Source: Pseudoalteromonas shioyasakiensis
Lineage (GTDB): Bacteria > Pseudomonadota > Gammaproteobacteria > Enterobacterales > Alteromonadaceae
DNA: 64,000 bases
Assembly (NCBI RefSeq): GCF_024518675.1
Contig: NZ_JANIGL010000005.1
Coordinates: 209,400-273,399 of the forward strand
Reading direction: 5' to 3'
In this document: positions 40,269-48,717 of the stretch, piece by piece
Position numbering within the stretch: the first letter of the stretch is position 1
Layout of the letters: every line of letters starts with the position of its first letter
The notes under the pieces: generated by a model
What the model saw: only the letters and a program-made list of their open reading frames with translations
Databases searched by the model: none
Told to the model about the DNA's origin: nothing
Position numbers and translations under genes: made by a program

Positions 40269-43200
40269 TTATTCAATAACGATACGAACTTTATCGCTGT
40301 CTTGGCCTTTACAACGCTCAGCAATGAGTTGCTCAAAACGCTTACGTACATCATCAATACTCTGTGGGGTGCCTTTACCAAGGCTAACAACCAATTCTTG
40401 TGATGTTATTGCTACAGCAACTAGGCCATCCAGTACTTTATTAACTTCTTCAACGAATTCTTTTGTTAATGGCTCAGGTAAACACCCTGAATTGATAAAC
40501 TCAGTAACTTCGGCTTTTTGTTCTGATTTCATTAAATCTAATTGGATAAATGGGTCAGCTAAGTTTGTTTGAAGTGTAGAAGTCCACTCCGTTAACAAGG
40601 CATCTAACTGATCATCTAATCTGTTCAAGCGATTACTGGCTGGAGCAAGGTCTTTCTCTGTTCTAGGGTTGAATGACACAGGATTTGGATTGACAGCTAA
40701 CATCTTACTATCAATAGCAGTTGCAGGCTGTAAACTAGCCCAATCTTCACGCCAGTCTTTAACTTGATTACCTGGTAATAATGCGATGCCACTTAATAAG
40801 CTTAATGTGGTTAACCTGTCATCATTCATTAATGCTGCTTTAGTTTTATCTTCAGCTAGCGTTAAATGGGCACGTTGGTATAAAGCAACAAAACGAGTGA
40901 TATAAGATTGCTTTGCATCATTTAATTGTTTAAGTGTTTTCTGCTTAAATTCTGATGATTGCCTTACGTCTTTATCAGCTAAGCCTTGACGTAATTGATG
41001 TTGGGCACTCTTAACCGTTTCTTGCCAGTCGTCATTTTCAGCTAATACTAACTGCGCTTTACTTAGGTAGTTGGTAATTTCGGAAAACTCTTTTACTGTC
41101 AGCTCTAACTGCTTATAGTCATTCCAAGCGATTAAATTTTCTTTTTGTAATGCAATATCTTCAGGTGTTGCTTTTAGGTTTTTGAGCTTGCCTGGCGTAT
41201 TAAAGCGCTGCATTTCTTCTAAAAACGTTTTGGCTGATGTTAGCTTTTCAGTCAGCAATTCCGCTTCATTTTCTTCAAGTACATGCTGGCCCCATAAAAG
41301 CAGTCTTTCTTTTACTGCTTGGCTATCAGTAACAAGCGACTTAACTTTCTGCTCAATTTTGTCGCCCATTTCACGAACGATGCCATCGTCACCTTGTTGA
41401 ATGCTAATGGCTAAGCCTTCATTCATATCAAGCAGCTCTAATAATGCTTTAATAGCTGAAGTATTGAAGTCTTTTGGTGCTTGTATATGTTTGAAGTTAA
41501 CTAGGTCGTTAAAATCTAAAGATTTAAGTAAATCCGTATTACTTGCCGTAATGTTATTACCTACTACAGAAAGCTCTAACTCACCTGAATAAACCAAGCT
41601 TGCTAAGATAACCAGTAGCCATTCAGGTTCTAGACGATATGTATCGGGCTTAAAATAAAGGTTGGCATTAACTTTTTCTAGCAACTCGCCATTGTTAACT
41701 ACTTGGCCATGACCTTTGGCTTTTAGCACATCTAAAACTGTTGCAGAGAAGCGAGACTTAGTTGCTTGTAGTTTGTCTCCATCAAGCAGCTCTAGCGCAT
41801 CCATTACAGCCGTAGCACGCTTGGTTCTAGCACCACTAGATAAGCTAATTAGTACATCGTTTGCTGCACCTTGCATATTATCACCAGTGATCCACTGACT
41901 AAACTTAGGGTATTCTGGTGCAAGCGATTGGAAGTAACCTTCAAAAACATAACTCGCGACAGCTTCAAAAATATCTTTTACATTGCTATGCTCATTGGCT
42001 GATATGCCGGTGATATCGCGAACTGATGTTCCCTTGAGCCAATCCATAATAGGCTTTGATTGACCGTTGTATTTTACTTCAAAAGCATCTGCAATATGAT
42101 TTCTTATCCATTTCTGCATATCTCTTAGATAATCATCAGCTTTCAGCTTATAGGTATTTTTGGCACTACCTGTAGCTAAGCCTCTTAATTCAACAGATGC
42201 AGCATAGTATTTAAGATAACGATCAAACGTTTCATCTCTATTCTTTAATACAAAGAGCACTTCGTCTTCACGGATATGTTCTTTTTTCTGCTTTGGCGCA
42301 TCTTCAGGCTGAATAAAGTACATGTAATAATCGCGTTGAGGTTTAGCCGTTTCACGCTCATTTGGCGAGCCTAAAAATAACCAACCTTGGCGATTTACAT
42401 TTCTATCGATCCATTTCAGTTCATGTTGCCACATGGTGTGTACTTGCTGCGTATCGGTTTGTTCAAGGATTTCAAGCATTGCCGCACGATATGCACCGTT
42501 GATATTATCGTTAGCTAATTGCTCTGCTTTTGTTTCAATGATGGCATCAAAATCTTCAGTCTTTTTAAGATCGATATAAAACTGGTCGTTGGCTTTATTT
42601 TTTGAGAAAAACTGGCCATTGACTGTTTTTCTTATTTTCTTTAAAACAGTAACAATATGATTTTCTAAGTTTTTACTTTTTTCACCTGGTAAAACATCAA
42701 CCGTTGGAATAAATAAACAGAGAGAATCTCTAAGCTCTGCTGCTGTAGCGCCCATTTCGTTATATATATCACCAACAGCCATTCTGTGAATAGCTAAGCC
42801 AGCAACTAGTCGTTTGGCAAAGTCTTTTTCACCTGGCGTTGGGTAAGCTTGTTCTATACGTTCAACTAAGGTTTTACCTGTTTCAATTACTTGGCCAACT
42901 TCTGGGTTACTTTTCATAGTTGAATCAGCATTTAATTCATGCCAATAGGTATCGTATGAAAATATGCCTGGCACATCATCTGGCACATCATCAGATTTTA
43001 GCGTTTCCATGTGATTTGATAAGCTACGTAAAACTTGACGTTGCTCTAACCCTGCAATTCGAACACGCTCAAAAGTATTAATATAATCAGGGTGTACTGG
43101 GAACATTTGAACATACTCATCTAAGCGTTCATTCATTTTTTCGTAGTAAGGCGTGAATTTTTGTAGGTACTCTCTGATCCATTCTTTTTGTTGAGCGCTT

Positions 43201-43991
43201 TTCTTTAGTAACCTTTCAGCAACCACAAATTTAATATCTTCTCTAACAATGATAACTTGAACAGCTCGATCACTGATTCGTTTAACCTCATTAGATATGA
43301 AGCTTAATTTTGGATCAGCAAAGATAGCTTCCTGCACACCAGCGACAAATCTAAATCGTGTTCCTTCGATAACCTCACCGATCACTCTTAAGATAGCCAT
43401 ATCTAATGGAAGTTGCTGTTGGTTTCTAGAGTTGTAGTAATCTAGTATTTCATCACAAATAAGTAATAATCCATGATCAGGGTACTTTTCGTGAAATGTA
43501 ACCATCATTTCTTCTATATAAGGTTTATGTGTGGTTTTAATGTCCTCCATTGGGGGGAATTGATATGTGACACCTAGCTTTTCGAGACCATCTGTTAGAT
43601 TATCTGTAATGATATCTGTTAAATCCCTTTTTGTTGCACCAATTTCAAAGCGAATTACTTTAAATTTTCCTGCAATTTTTTTAGCGCTCTCTTTGACTTC
43701 ATCATTTGTAATTTTGTCTATTAAATCAGGGTATTCAGCTATTGCTGATATGACAGACATCAAATGTGATTTACCAGAGCCATAATTACCAACAATCCAT
43801 AATGCCTTTTGATCGGTGAATTCTTCATACTGAAGATGCTTAATGATGATATCGTTTAATTTAGATTTCATTTTCTCTGAAATAACATATGACGATATCA
43901 ATTTTTCCGCTTTGTTATGATCAGCGGAATCTTCCAATTCGATAGTCGTGGTAACTGGTTCAAATTGGATTAATTCATTGTACTTCTTCAT
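40269..43991 (-). CDS. brxC: BREX ATPase BrxC
   Basis: A 1240-residue P-loop protein: Walker A GNYGSGKSH at residues 68-76 and a Walker B-like LLLICDEILDYYNSR. The rest is helical and large, as in BrxC/PglY, an ATPase needed for BREX defence and methylation. Its start overlaps the brxF stop by one base. Size matches BrxC (about 1200). Confidence 0.9.
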   Translation of the reverse strand: MKKYNELIQFEPVTTTIELEDSADHNKAEKLISSYVISEKMKSKLNDIIIKHLQYEEFTDQKALWIVGNYGSGKSHLMSVISAIAEYPDLIDKITNDEVKESAKKIAGKFKVIRFEIGATKRDLTDIITDNLTDGLEKLGVTYQFPPMEDIKTTHKPYIEEMMVTFHEKYPDHGLLLICDEILDYYNSRNQQQLPLDMAILRVIGEVIEGTRFRFVAGVQEAIFADPKLSFISNEVKRISDRAVQVIIVREDIKFVVAERLLKKSAQQKEWIREYLQKFTPYYEKMNERLDEYVQMFPVHPDYINTFERVRIAGLEQRQVLRSLSNHMETLKSDDVPDDVPGIFSYDTYWHELNADSTMKSNPEVGQVIETGKTLVERIEQAYPTPGEKDFAKRLVAGLAIHRMAVGDIYNEMGATAAELRDSLCLFIPTVDVLPGEKSKNLENHIVTVLKKIRKTVNGQFFSKNKANDQFYIDLKKTEDFDAIIETKAEQLANDNINGAYRAAMLEILEQTDTQQVHTMWQHELKWIDRNVNRQGWLFLGSPNERETAKPQRDYYMYFIQPEDAPKQKKEHIREDEVLFVLKNRDETFDRYLKYYAASVELRGLATGSAKNTYKLKADDYLRDMQKWIRNHIADAFEVKYNGQSKPIMDWLKGTSVRDITGISANEHSNVKDIFEAVASYVFEGYFQSLAPEYPKFSQWITGDNMQGAANDVLISLSSGARTKRATAVMDALELLDGDKLQATKSRFSATVLDVLKAKGHGQVVNNGELLEKVNANLYFKPDTYRLEPEWLLVILASLVYSGELELSVVGNNITASNTDLLKSLDFNDLVNFKHIQAPKDFNTSAIKALLELLDMNEGLAISIQQGDDGIVREMGDKIEQKVKSLVTDSQAVKERLLLWGQHVLEENEAELLTEKLTSAKTFLEEMQRFNTPGKLKNLKATPEDIALQKENLIAWNDYKQLELTVKEFSEITNYLSKAQLVLAENDDWQETVKSAQHQLRQGLADKDVRQSSEFKQKTLKQLNDAKQSYITRFVALYQRAHLTLAEDKTKAALMNDDRLTTLSLLSGIALLPGNQVKDWREDWASLQPATAIDSKMLAVNPNPVSFNPRTEKDLAPASNRLNRLDDQLDALLTEWTSTLQTNLADPFIQLDLMKSEQKAEVTEFINSGCLPEPLTKEFVEEVNKVLDGLVAVAITSQELVVSLGKGTPQSIDDVRKRFEQLIAERCKGQDSDKVRIVIE

Positions 43992-44485
43992 TATTTAACT
44001 CCCTGTTCGCAAGTAGTGATTACTTGCACATCTTGAAATTCATTTAATTTATAACTTTTGTAATCTGGTAAGCCTGGTTTTGCATAGCTCAATGACATGC
44101 TGTCTAAACTACCAGGCCAAATGACAATAATAGGTTTCTTTTTCGCTGCATATTGCAGCAGCTTTAATGGGTCTGCTTGTAAGCTTTCTTCAAACAGCAA
44201 ATTTATTCTTGAAAAGTAGCAAATATCTTCAGCTTCTTTAACTAAGTCAGAGACTAAACTATGTAGACATTGTTCTCTATCTTTTAACGATAAGACTACT
44301 AATTTTTCTGACAACAGCTTAGATAGATTTTTAAACTGAGTATCAACGTGCGTTACAATAAATTCGTCAATTTCCGTTGGGCTCAGCACCAATAAAATGA
44401 GATTACTCGATTGAAAAGAGCCAGATTTAATCGCTTGATCAATGTCAGTTTTAATATTTTCAATTTTAGTGTTAGATATTTTCAT
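43991..44485 (-). CDS. brxF: BREX protein BrxF
   Basis: A 164-residue alpha/beta protein (SSNLILLVLS, EKLVVLSLKDR, KKPIIVIWPGSL) with no Walker A. It sits first in the operon before brxC, the diagnostic position and size of BrxF, the component that defines type 3 BREX. Overlap with brxC (ATGA type) implies translational coupling. Confidence 0.82.
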   Translation of the reverse strand: MKISNTKIENIKTDIDQAIKSGSFQSSNLILLVLSPTEIDEFIVTHVDTQFKNLSKLLSEKLVVLSLKDREQCLHSLVSDLVKEAEDICYFSRINLLFEESLQADPLKLLQYAAKKKPIIVIWPGSLDSMSLSYAKPGLPDYKSYKLNEFQDVQVITTCEQGVK

Positions 44486-44488
44486 AAA

Positions 44489-45355
44489 TTAGTTTTCATA
44501 ACCGGGTGCTATCGCGAGATTTTCTGCACCGTATAACGTTTGACTATTTTGCAAATAGAGCTGATATTCAGGGCCTGAAAGTGAAGCACTTTCAGAACAA
44601 TCCACGTTCCAACGTCTTAATAAGTAACCTGCCATAGCGGCACGCACGTTAACTTCTAACATGCCTTTTTCCATACCGAAATCTAACTTAATTGCAGTTG
44701 GATGCTTAACGTTATTTGGGTGAGGAATAATTTGTAATGGCACCATACGCATCCATTGATGATCTTCTAACTTATCTTCTTCAGGGGATGGTGTCTGTGC
44801 TTGAATTGTAACTTTAGTAATGCGCGTTAAAACAAAATCTCGGAATGATTTTGATTTGCGATCATACGCTCTTAAATGCCAACGTAAGCCATTATCTACT
44901 ATTGAATGAGGCACAAGCTCTCTTGCACCTGAACCACTACTTAAAGACGTGTAGATAACGCAAATAGGCTTTTGGTTGATAATCGCTTGAGATAGCTTAG
45001 CGATAATATCAATATCAGGTACGTTTAACGGGCTTGGTGATTCAATAGGGAATGATGTATCACCAATAGAATCAAAGCCATCGCTAATGTTATTCGCTAA
45101 CTTAATAAGCGTGCGGCGTGCATCATGTTTAAATATGGGCTTGAATTGCGTTGTGATGAAATATTTTTTCTCTACGTTGTCATACGCCATATTCTCAGGC
45201 GCATTGTCTTTGTAGAACTTTAAATCTCTGGTTGCTGCTGCCATGCCTAATTCGAAATGACTGACTATTTCACTGCGAGTTACCATCCCAGTAAAATAGA
45301 GCTTAAAGTCGATATAAGCTAGGCGCTGCTTCTGTGCAAAACTGAATTCATCCAT
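44489..45355 (-). CDS. brxR: BREX regulator BrxR (WYL domain)
   Basis: The 288-residue protein has an N-terminal winged helix (residues 5-60, MVTRSEIVSHFELGMAAATR) and a WYL domain in the middle (KPICVIYTSLSS, LRWHLRAYDRKSKSFRDF), plus a C-terminal extension. BrxR proteins are dimeric transcriptional repressors found next to BREX and other defence islands. It ends 4 bases before brxF, so it is probably the first gene of the operon. Confidence 0.87.
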   Translation of the reverse strand: MDEFSFAQKQRLAYIDFKLYFTGMVTRSEIVSHFELGMAAATRDLKFYKDNAPENMAYDNVEKKYFITTQFKPIFKHDARRTLIKLANNISDGFDSIGDTSFPIESPSPLNVPDIDIIAKLSQAIINQKPICVIYTSLSSGSGARELVPHSIVDNGLRWHLRAYDRKSKSFRDFVLTRITKVTIQAQTPSPEEDKLEDHQWMRMVPLQIIPHPNNVKHPTAIKLDFGMEKGMLEVNVRAAMAGYLLRRWNVDCSESASLSGPEYQLYLQNSQTLYGAENLAIAPGYEN

Positions 45356-45402
45356 TCGATAATTCTGATTCTATTGACATTTTCCATTCGAGTTGAAATA
45401 GT

Positions 45403-45425
45403 ATGTCTCATTATGAGTTAGACAT
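45403..45425. promoter_or_regulatory. Inverted repeat between brxR and the divergent pair
   Basis: ATGTCT (45403-45408) and AGACAT (45420-45425) are mirrored, and an inner CTCAT-T-ATGAG (45407-45417) forms another palindrome. This is a candidate BrxR operator in the 129-base gap that serves both directions. Confidence 0.5.
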
Positions 45426-45484
45426 CAAATAGATTTTATGCTTTAGTATTGATATAGATCATCGCTACTCAAAAGCTTAAATTT

Positions 45485-45739
45485 ATGTGTCATCAGAATT
45501 CCAAATCCTCTTTAGAAAAACAAACTAATTTAACTGAGTTAGAGTATTTAAAAACTGAGCATTTTGATATTTTTCAAGAGTTGATGAAACAATTTAAATG
45601 TGATGTTCGGGTATGCCAAGAATGGCTCACTAAACCCAAGCGCCCCTTGCAAGGTAAGTCACCGTTTAAACAGCTAACAATTAATGCTGATGAGGTGATG
45701 GATATGCTAATTCGCATGAGAACTGGAGATTTTTCATGA
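45485..45739 (+). CDS. DUF2384-like small protein (antitoxin-type domain)
   Basis: The 84-residue protein has the pattern of the MbcA/ParS/Xre toxin-binding domain (DUF2384): QEWLTKPKRPLQGKSPFKQL followed by NADEVMDMLIRMRTGDFS. In known pairs this domain neutralises RES-type toxins. Here the next gene encodes a phosphatase-like protein instead. The N-terminal helix-turn-helix usual in full-length antitoxins is not evident. Confidence 0.7.
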   Translation: MCHQNSKSSLEKQTNLTELEYLKTEHFDIFQELMKQFKCDVRVCQEWLTKPKRPLQGKSPFKQLTINADEVMDMLIRMRTGDFS

Positions 45740-45752
45740 GGAATAGCCGTCT

Positions 45753-46091
45753 GTGAATATTCTCTTTTTATGTACTAGTAATATACAACGAAGCAAAACT
45801 GCTGAAGAGTTGTTTCGTGCTGCCAATAAAAACCATCAGTACAAATCAGCAGGCCTCAGTGCTAAATACGTACTGAAAGCCAATTCGACACTTTGTACCG
45901 AAGAGATGTTGAAATGGGCAGATAGGATCTATGTTTTTGAACAGCAACACATTGACCGAATTCAAAGCCATACTAGCGAAGTCTTCTTGCCGAAGATAAT
46001 CAATTTAAACATTCCTGACGATTATCAGTACTTTCAGCGTGAATTAGTTTTACTTTTGTTAGAAAAGATATCACGAACTCTTCGAACTTAG
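45753..46091 (+). CDS. Small low-molecular-weight tyrosine-phosphatase-like protein (COG4551-like)
   Basis: A GTG start follows a GAGGA ribosome site. CTSNIQRSKTAE gives the CX5R(S) loop of low-molecular-weight phosphatases (Cys7, Arg13), and NIPDDYQYF is the later acidic motif carrying the candidate general acid. At 112 residues it is shorter than classical LMW-PTP (about 155), matching the COG4551-type short family. It follows the DUF2384 gene by 13 bases and the two form an operon pair. Confidence 0.78.
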   Translation: MNILFLCTSNIQRSKTAEELFRAANKNHQYKSAGLSAKYVLKANSTLCTEEMLKWADRIYVFEQQHIDRIQSHTSEVFLPKIINLNIPDDYQYFQRELVLLLLEKISRTLRT

Positions 46092-46224
46092 GCCAACAAT
46101 ATCAGCCAATTTTTATATATTCATTGATTATCACTGCTTTTCACTAAACATTCACGTACCTATCACTTCATCGAATTGCGCTTGATTACTACTATAGCTA
46201 TGACACGAAACACAGGAGAATGTC

Positions 46225-46365
46225 ATGAGTAATAACAACCATAAAGCAAACCAGAAAAATCAAAATCACGGTACATCTGGTACTAATACACCACATCAAA
46301 AAGTACTGGATAACAGAAGCAACCAGCTGAACCCTAATAACCCACTTTATAAAACTAAAAAGTAA
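46225..46365 (+). CDS. Tiny basic NPNN-motif protein
   Basis: Forty-six codons, too short for normal gene calls, with a good AGGAG ribosome site 6 bases before the ATG. The product begins MSNNNHKANQ and ends NPNNPLYKTKK, rich in Asn, Lys and His, predicted disordered. It shares NPNN with the next small gene. Function unknown. Confidence 0.62.
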   Translation: MSNNNHKANQKNQNHGTSGTNTPHQKVLDNRSNQLNPNNPLYKTKK

Positions 46366-46375
46366 GGAGACTTTT

Positions 46376-46513
46376 ATGCCTGATACATCAGATATGTCGC
46401 AATCAGAACTGGATGCATGGTCAGATATTAATAATCCGAACAACGATGCAGATATGGACGACTGGGCAGATTGCCATAATCCCAATAATGATGACTATAT
46501 TGGAGATGACTAA
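46376..46513 (+). CDS. Tiny acidic NPNN-motif protein
   Basis: Forty-five codons beginning 11 bases after the previous gene, with an AAGGAG site 7 bases upstream. It has two imperfect repeats WSDINNPNND and WADCHNPNND and is strongly acidic, ending YIGDD. The same NPNN motif as the basic partner suggests a family relation. Confidence 0.62.
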   Translation: MPDTSDMSQSELDAWSDINNPNNDADMDDWADCHNPNNDDYIGDD

Positions 46514-46569
46514 CTAAGCAGGCTGGTAGATAATGTAATATCTACCAGCCAAAGGAGTAGCTTTTTAAA

Positions 46570-47247
46570 ATGGATAAAAAATGTAAGGACACCAAAAGAC
46601 TTGTAAAAATAGCCAAAGATTCAGGTATGAGAAATGAAGATATTGCTGTTAAAGCCGGTTTAAGTGCTAAGTCTGTATCTTTGGTTAGTCGTTGGTTAAA
46701 TGATGGCGTTCTTGCTACCGAACGGCAAATGCGCTTCTTTGTTAAAGAGTTTGGTGAACAATTAAAACGTAAGTCTGAACATTTGTTGACTATTGAGCAG
46801 GACGGTAAGCAATTTTTCATTAAGCTGACTGGTGATTTAATCGTTAAGCATGTTCTAAGAGAGCGTATTTTCGTTAACAGAAAACAGCTAAATATAGCTA
46901 TTCACCGTTTTCTTATTTTTCGAAAAGGTGACAATTACTATATAGTTCCTCAGGATAGAAAAGGCTTTGATTCAAACCGTAGGTTAGATAATGACTCCCT
47001 AAATAGTTTGTCACATTGTGACAGCGAGGACGCTAACTGGATATCTAAAGGTGTGCCCAAATTATTATCACTAGATGAGTTATTAAAGTGTGTTGATTCA
47101 CTGGCTTTAGAGCTCGCGGAAGGGCGGTTTTCTTCCCGTAATAAATACGTGTATTCAGGTCAGGAACTACAGTTTAGTATTAGGCGATATCTAATGGGAG
47201 AAGGTATTCATTTACCTGATGTAATTGACATTTCAACCCAAAACTAG
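46570..47247 (+). CDS. HTH-containing hypothetical protein
   Basis: Residues 11-60 look like a helix-turn-helix: IAKDSGMRNEDIAVKAGLSA then SVSLVSRWLNDGVLA. The remainder is unrecognised but contains a second module (FIKLTGDLIVKHVLRERIF). It is 57 bases after the small pair and ends before a structured gap. Probably a regulator of the island cargo. Confidence 0.6.
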   Translation: MDKKCKDTKRLVKIAKDSGMRNEDIAVKAGLSAKSVSLVSRWLNDGVLATERQMRFFVKEFGEQLKRKSEHLLTIEQDGKQFFIKLTGDLIVKHVLRERIFVNRKQLNIAIHRFLIFRKGDNYYIVPQDRKGFDSNRRLDNDSLNSLSHCDSEDANWISKGVPKLLSLDELLKCVDSLALELAEGRFSSRNKYVYSGQELQFSIRRYLMGEGIHLPDVIDISTQN

Positions 47248-47274
47248 ATAATCAGTTAAACCCAAAACCAAACT

Positions 47275-47356
47275 GGAGTAAAACTCCGCTATAGGTTGGA
47301 AATACAACCGTCTAGTTATGTTTCGCTTTGCGGTGCCACTATAGCTTTTTTAAGCT
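47275..47356 (+). ncRNA. Structured intergenic segment, possible small RNA or leader
   Basis: Several stems pack in 80 bases: GGAGT-AAA-ACTCC (47275-47287), GGTTG-CAACC (47294-47309), CGC-TTT-GCG (47324-47332), and a long-range GCTATAG (47288-47294) with CTATAGC (47339-47345); a competing AGCTT/AAGCT hairpin covers 47343-47356. The GGTTG arm shares one base with the long stem. No frame fits. A structured RNA is an inference; homologues with covarying stems would be needed. Confidence 0.35.
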
Positions 47357-47460
47357 GTAGTCGCATTTAACATAAAGGTGCTTTGTGATTTGCCATTGGC
47401 TAGGTGAAAGGTACGCTAAGTAGCTGAAATAATCCTGAGCAACAAGGGAAAGGGGTGGGT

Positions 47461-47501
47461 AAGGCCAAACCACGTTTCTATTTGAAATGTCGTTTGGCCT
47501 T
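47461..47501. terminator. Hairpin between convergent HTH and NUDIX genes
   Basis: AAGGCCAAAC pairs with GTTTGGCCTT; part of the loop extends the stem (ACGTTTC/GAAATGT). Convergent genes on each side make a bidirectional terminator likely. Confidence 0.72.
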
Positions 47502-47528
47502 TAACTTTCTTATGATTTAAAAACGGTG

Positions 47529-48134
47529 TTAAACTTGGTCTGATACCAAAATTTCGCATACAATTCTGGCCCACACTTCAATATTGTAGTCACCGTCTAA
47601 TAATTCTTGGGGAGAGACAAAGCCAACAGTTTTTAGTTGATCTTCGGCTGATTCGATTCCTTCTCCGTCTAGCTCATGCATATAAATCATAGCCATATGC
47701 ACACGATCTACTTCAGTATCATCAGCACAAATCATCTTTTTTAATCTAGTAGACTTAACAACAGCTGAAGATAGTTTTACTTCTTCTAAAAGTTCTCTTT
47801 CCATCGCTTTTTGAAGTGATTCTTCAAGATCTATAATGCCATCTTTTGTAATAATGTCGTCCATATCCCAATGGCCACCAACAGCTACGGCAATCTTGTT
47901 GTGAAGACGGCTTTCTCCGCCTTTAGACGTTCTTTCATACGCCCAAACTTTGCCGTTGTGCGTGAAAATAGAGATAGGTAATACTTGTCTAAAATCTTCA
48001 TCATTTTCGAGCATCGCTCTTTGTCCTAGCATAAGATCTGCTAGGTTTAATTCATAATCTACAAAGCCATGAGCTCTATGCTCAACAGCTGATGACTTGA
48101 TACAAACTATATGTTCTTGGTGTTTTTTGTTCAT
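47529..48134 (-). CDS. NUDIX-like hydrolase with altered Nudix box
   Basis: The 201-residue protein has GIIDLEESLQKAMERELLEE, which follows GX5EX7REUXEE but ends VKL where the box needs XGU, so the last Gly is Lys. It matches a group of MutT-like predicted phosphoesterases. The core REXXEE is intact, so hydrolysis is plausible. It lies beside the recombinase operon in the same direction but about 50 bases from its last gene, so it may be cargo. Confidence 0.7.
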   Translation of the reverse strand: MNKKHQEHIVCIKSSAVEHRAHGFVDYELNLADLMLGQRAMLENDEDFRQVLPISIFTHNGKVWAYERTSKGGESRLHNKIAVAVGGHWDMDDIITKDGIIDLEESLQKAMERELLEEVKLSSAVVKSTRLKKMICADDTEVDRVHMAMIYMHELDGEGIESAEDQLKTVGFVSPQELLDGDYNIEVWARIVCEILVSDQV

Positions 48135-48182
48135 GTTTATTTACCACAATTGTATTTATTAAAGTTTTTATTTCTTACTAGT

Positions 48183-48716
48183 TTACAAAAGGCCTAGCTT
48201 TCGTTTCATGTCTAAGGAAATGTTATCTAATGTGCGCTGATAAACATCATCTACAAGTGATGTTAACCCTTCTGTTTTCGATTCCTTTTCGGCTCTCAAC
48301 TGCTCGATTAGCTCTTCTTTAGTTTTCTGCATAAGACCACGACCTTTTTTCGATATTCGCTTTTCTTTTAAGATATTAAGCTCATCATTTGTATTATTAA
48401 AATGCGTTAAGAGAGCCTCACAATAAGACGTTGTTTTACTGTAGAATAAAGGCTGTGGTTTTACATTTGGGCCGACTAATTCTGCGACTTCTTTTTTAGT
48501 TATTAAGTAATTACCTTTAGTAACGTAATCTGATTTCTTTCCATGTTTTTTAATAAATGCTTTCTTTTGTCCTTTCAGGCTTTCAATCGCATCATAGGCT
48601 TTACCTGACCTTTTGGATGGCTCTGCCCAGTCAGGCCTAGAGCTTTTTTCAGATTTAGCCTCTCCTGGCAATTCACTGGTATCTAAATATTTAGATAGGT
48701 AATCGTCAATATTCAT
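48183..48716 (-). CDS. Small basic accessory protein of the recombinase operon
   Basis: The 177-residue protein is basic and helical (KKSDYVTKGNYLITKKEVAELVGPNVKPQ). It starts 1 base after the 891-residue gene ends, so it is the fourth gene of the operon. Tn554-type elements also carry a small third protein (TnpC); a similar accessory role is inferred from position. No motif recognised. Confidence 0.6.
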   Translation of the reverse strand: MNIDDYLSKYLDTSELPGEAKSEKSSRPDWAEPSKRSGKAYDAIESLKGQKKAFIKKHGKKSDYVTKGNYLITKKEVAELVGPNVKPQPLFYSKTTSYCEALLTHFNNTNDELNILKEKRISKKGRGLMQKTKEELIEQLRAEKESKTEGLTSLVDDVYQRTLDNISLDMKRKLGLL

Positions 48717-48717
48717 A

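Noticed and set aside
29467..45355. DISARM or type 1 BREX as the identity of the defence operon
   Set aside because: There is no phospholipase D or DUF1998 protein for DISARM and no BrxB or BrxL for type 1; BrxF plus BrxHII fits type 3.
45753..46091. RES-type toxin next to the DUF2384 gene
   Set aside because: The CX5R loop and the later IPDDY motif identify a phosphatase-like fold, not a RES domain.
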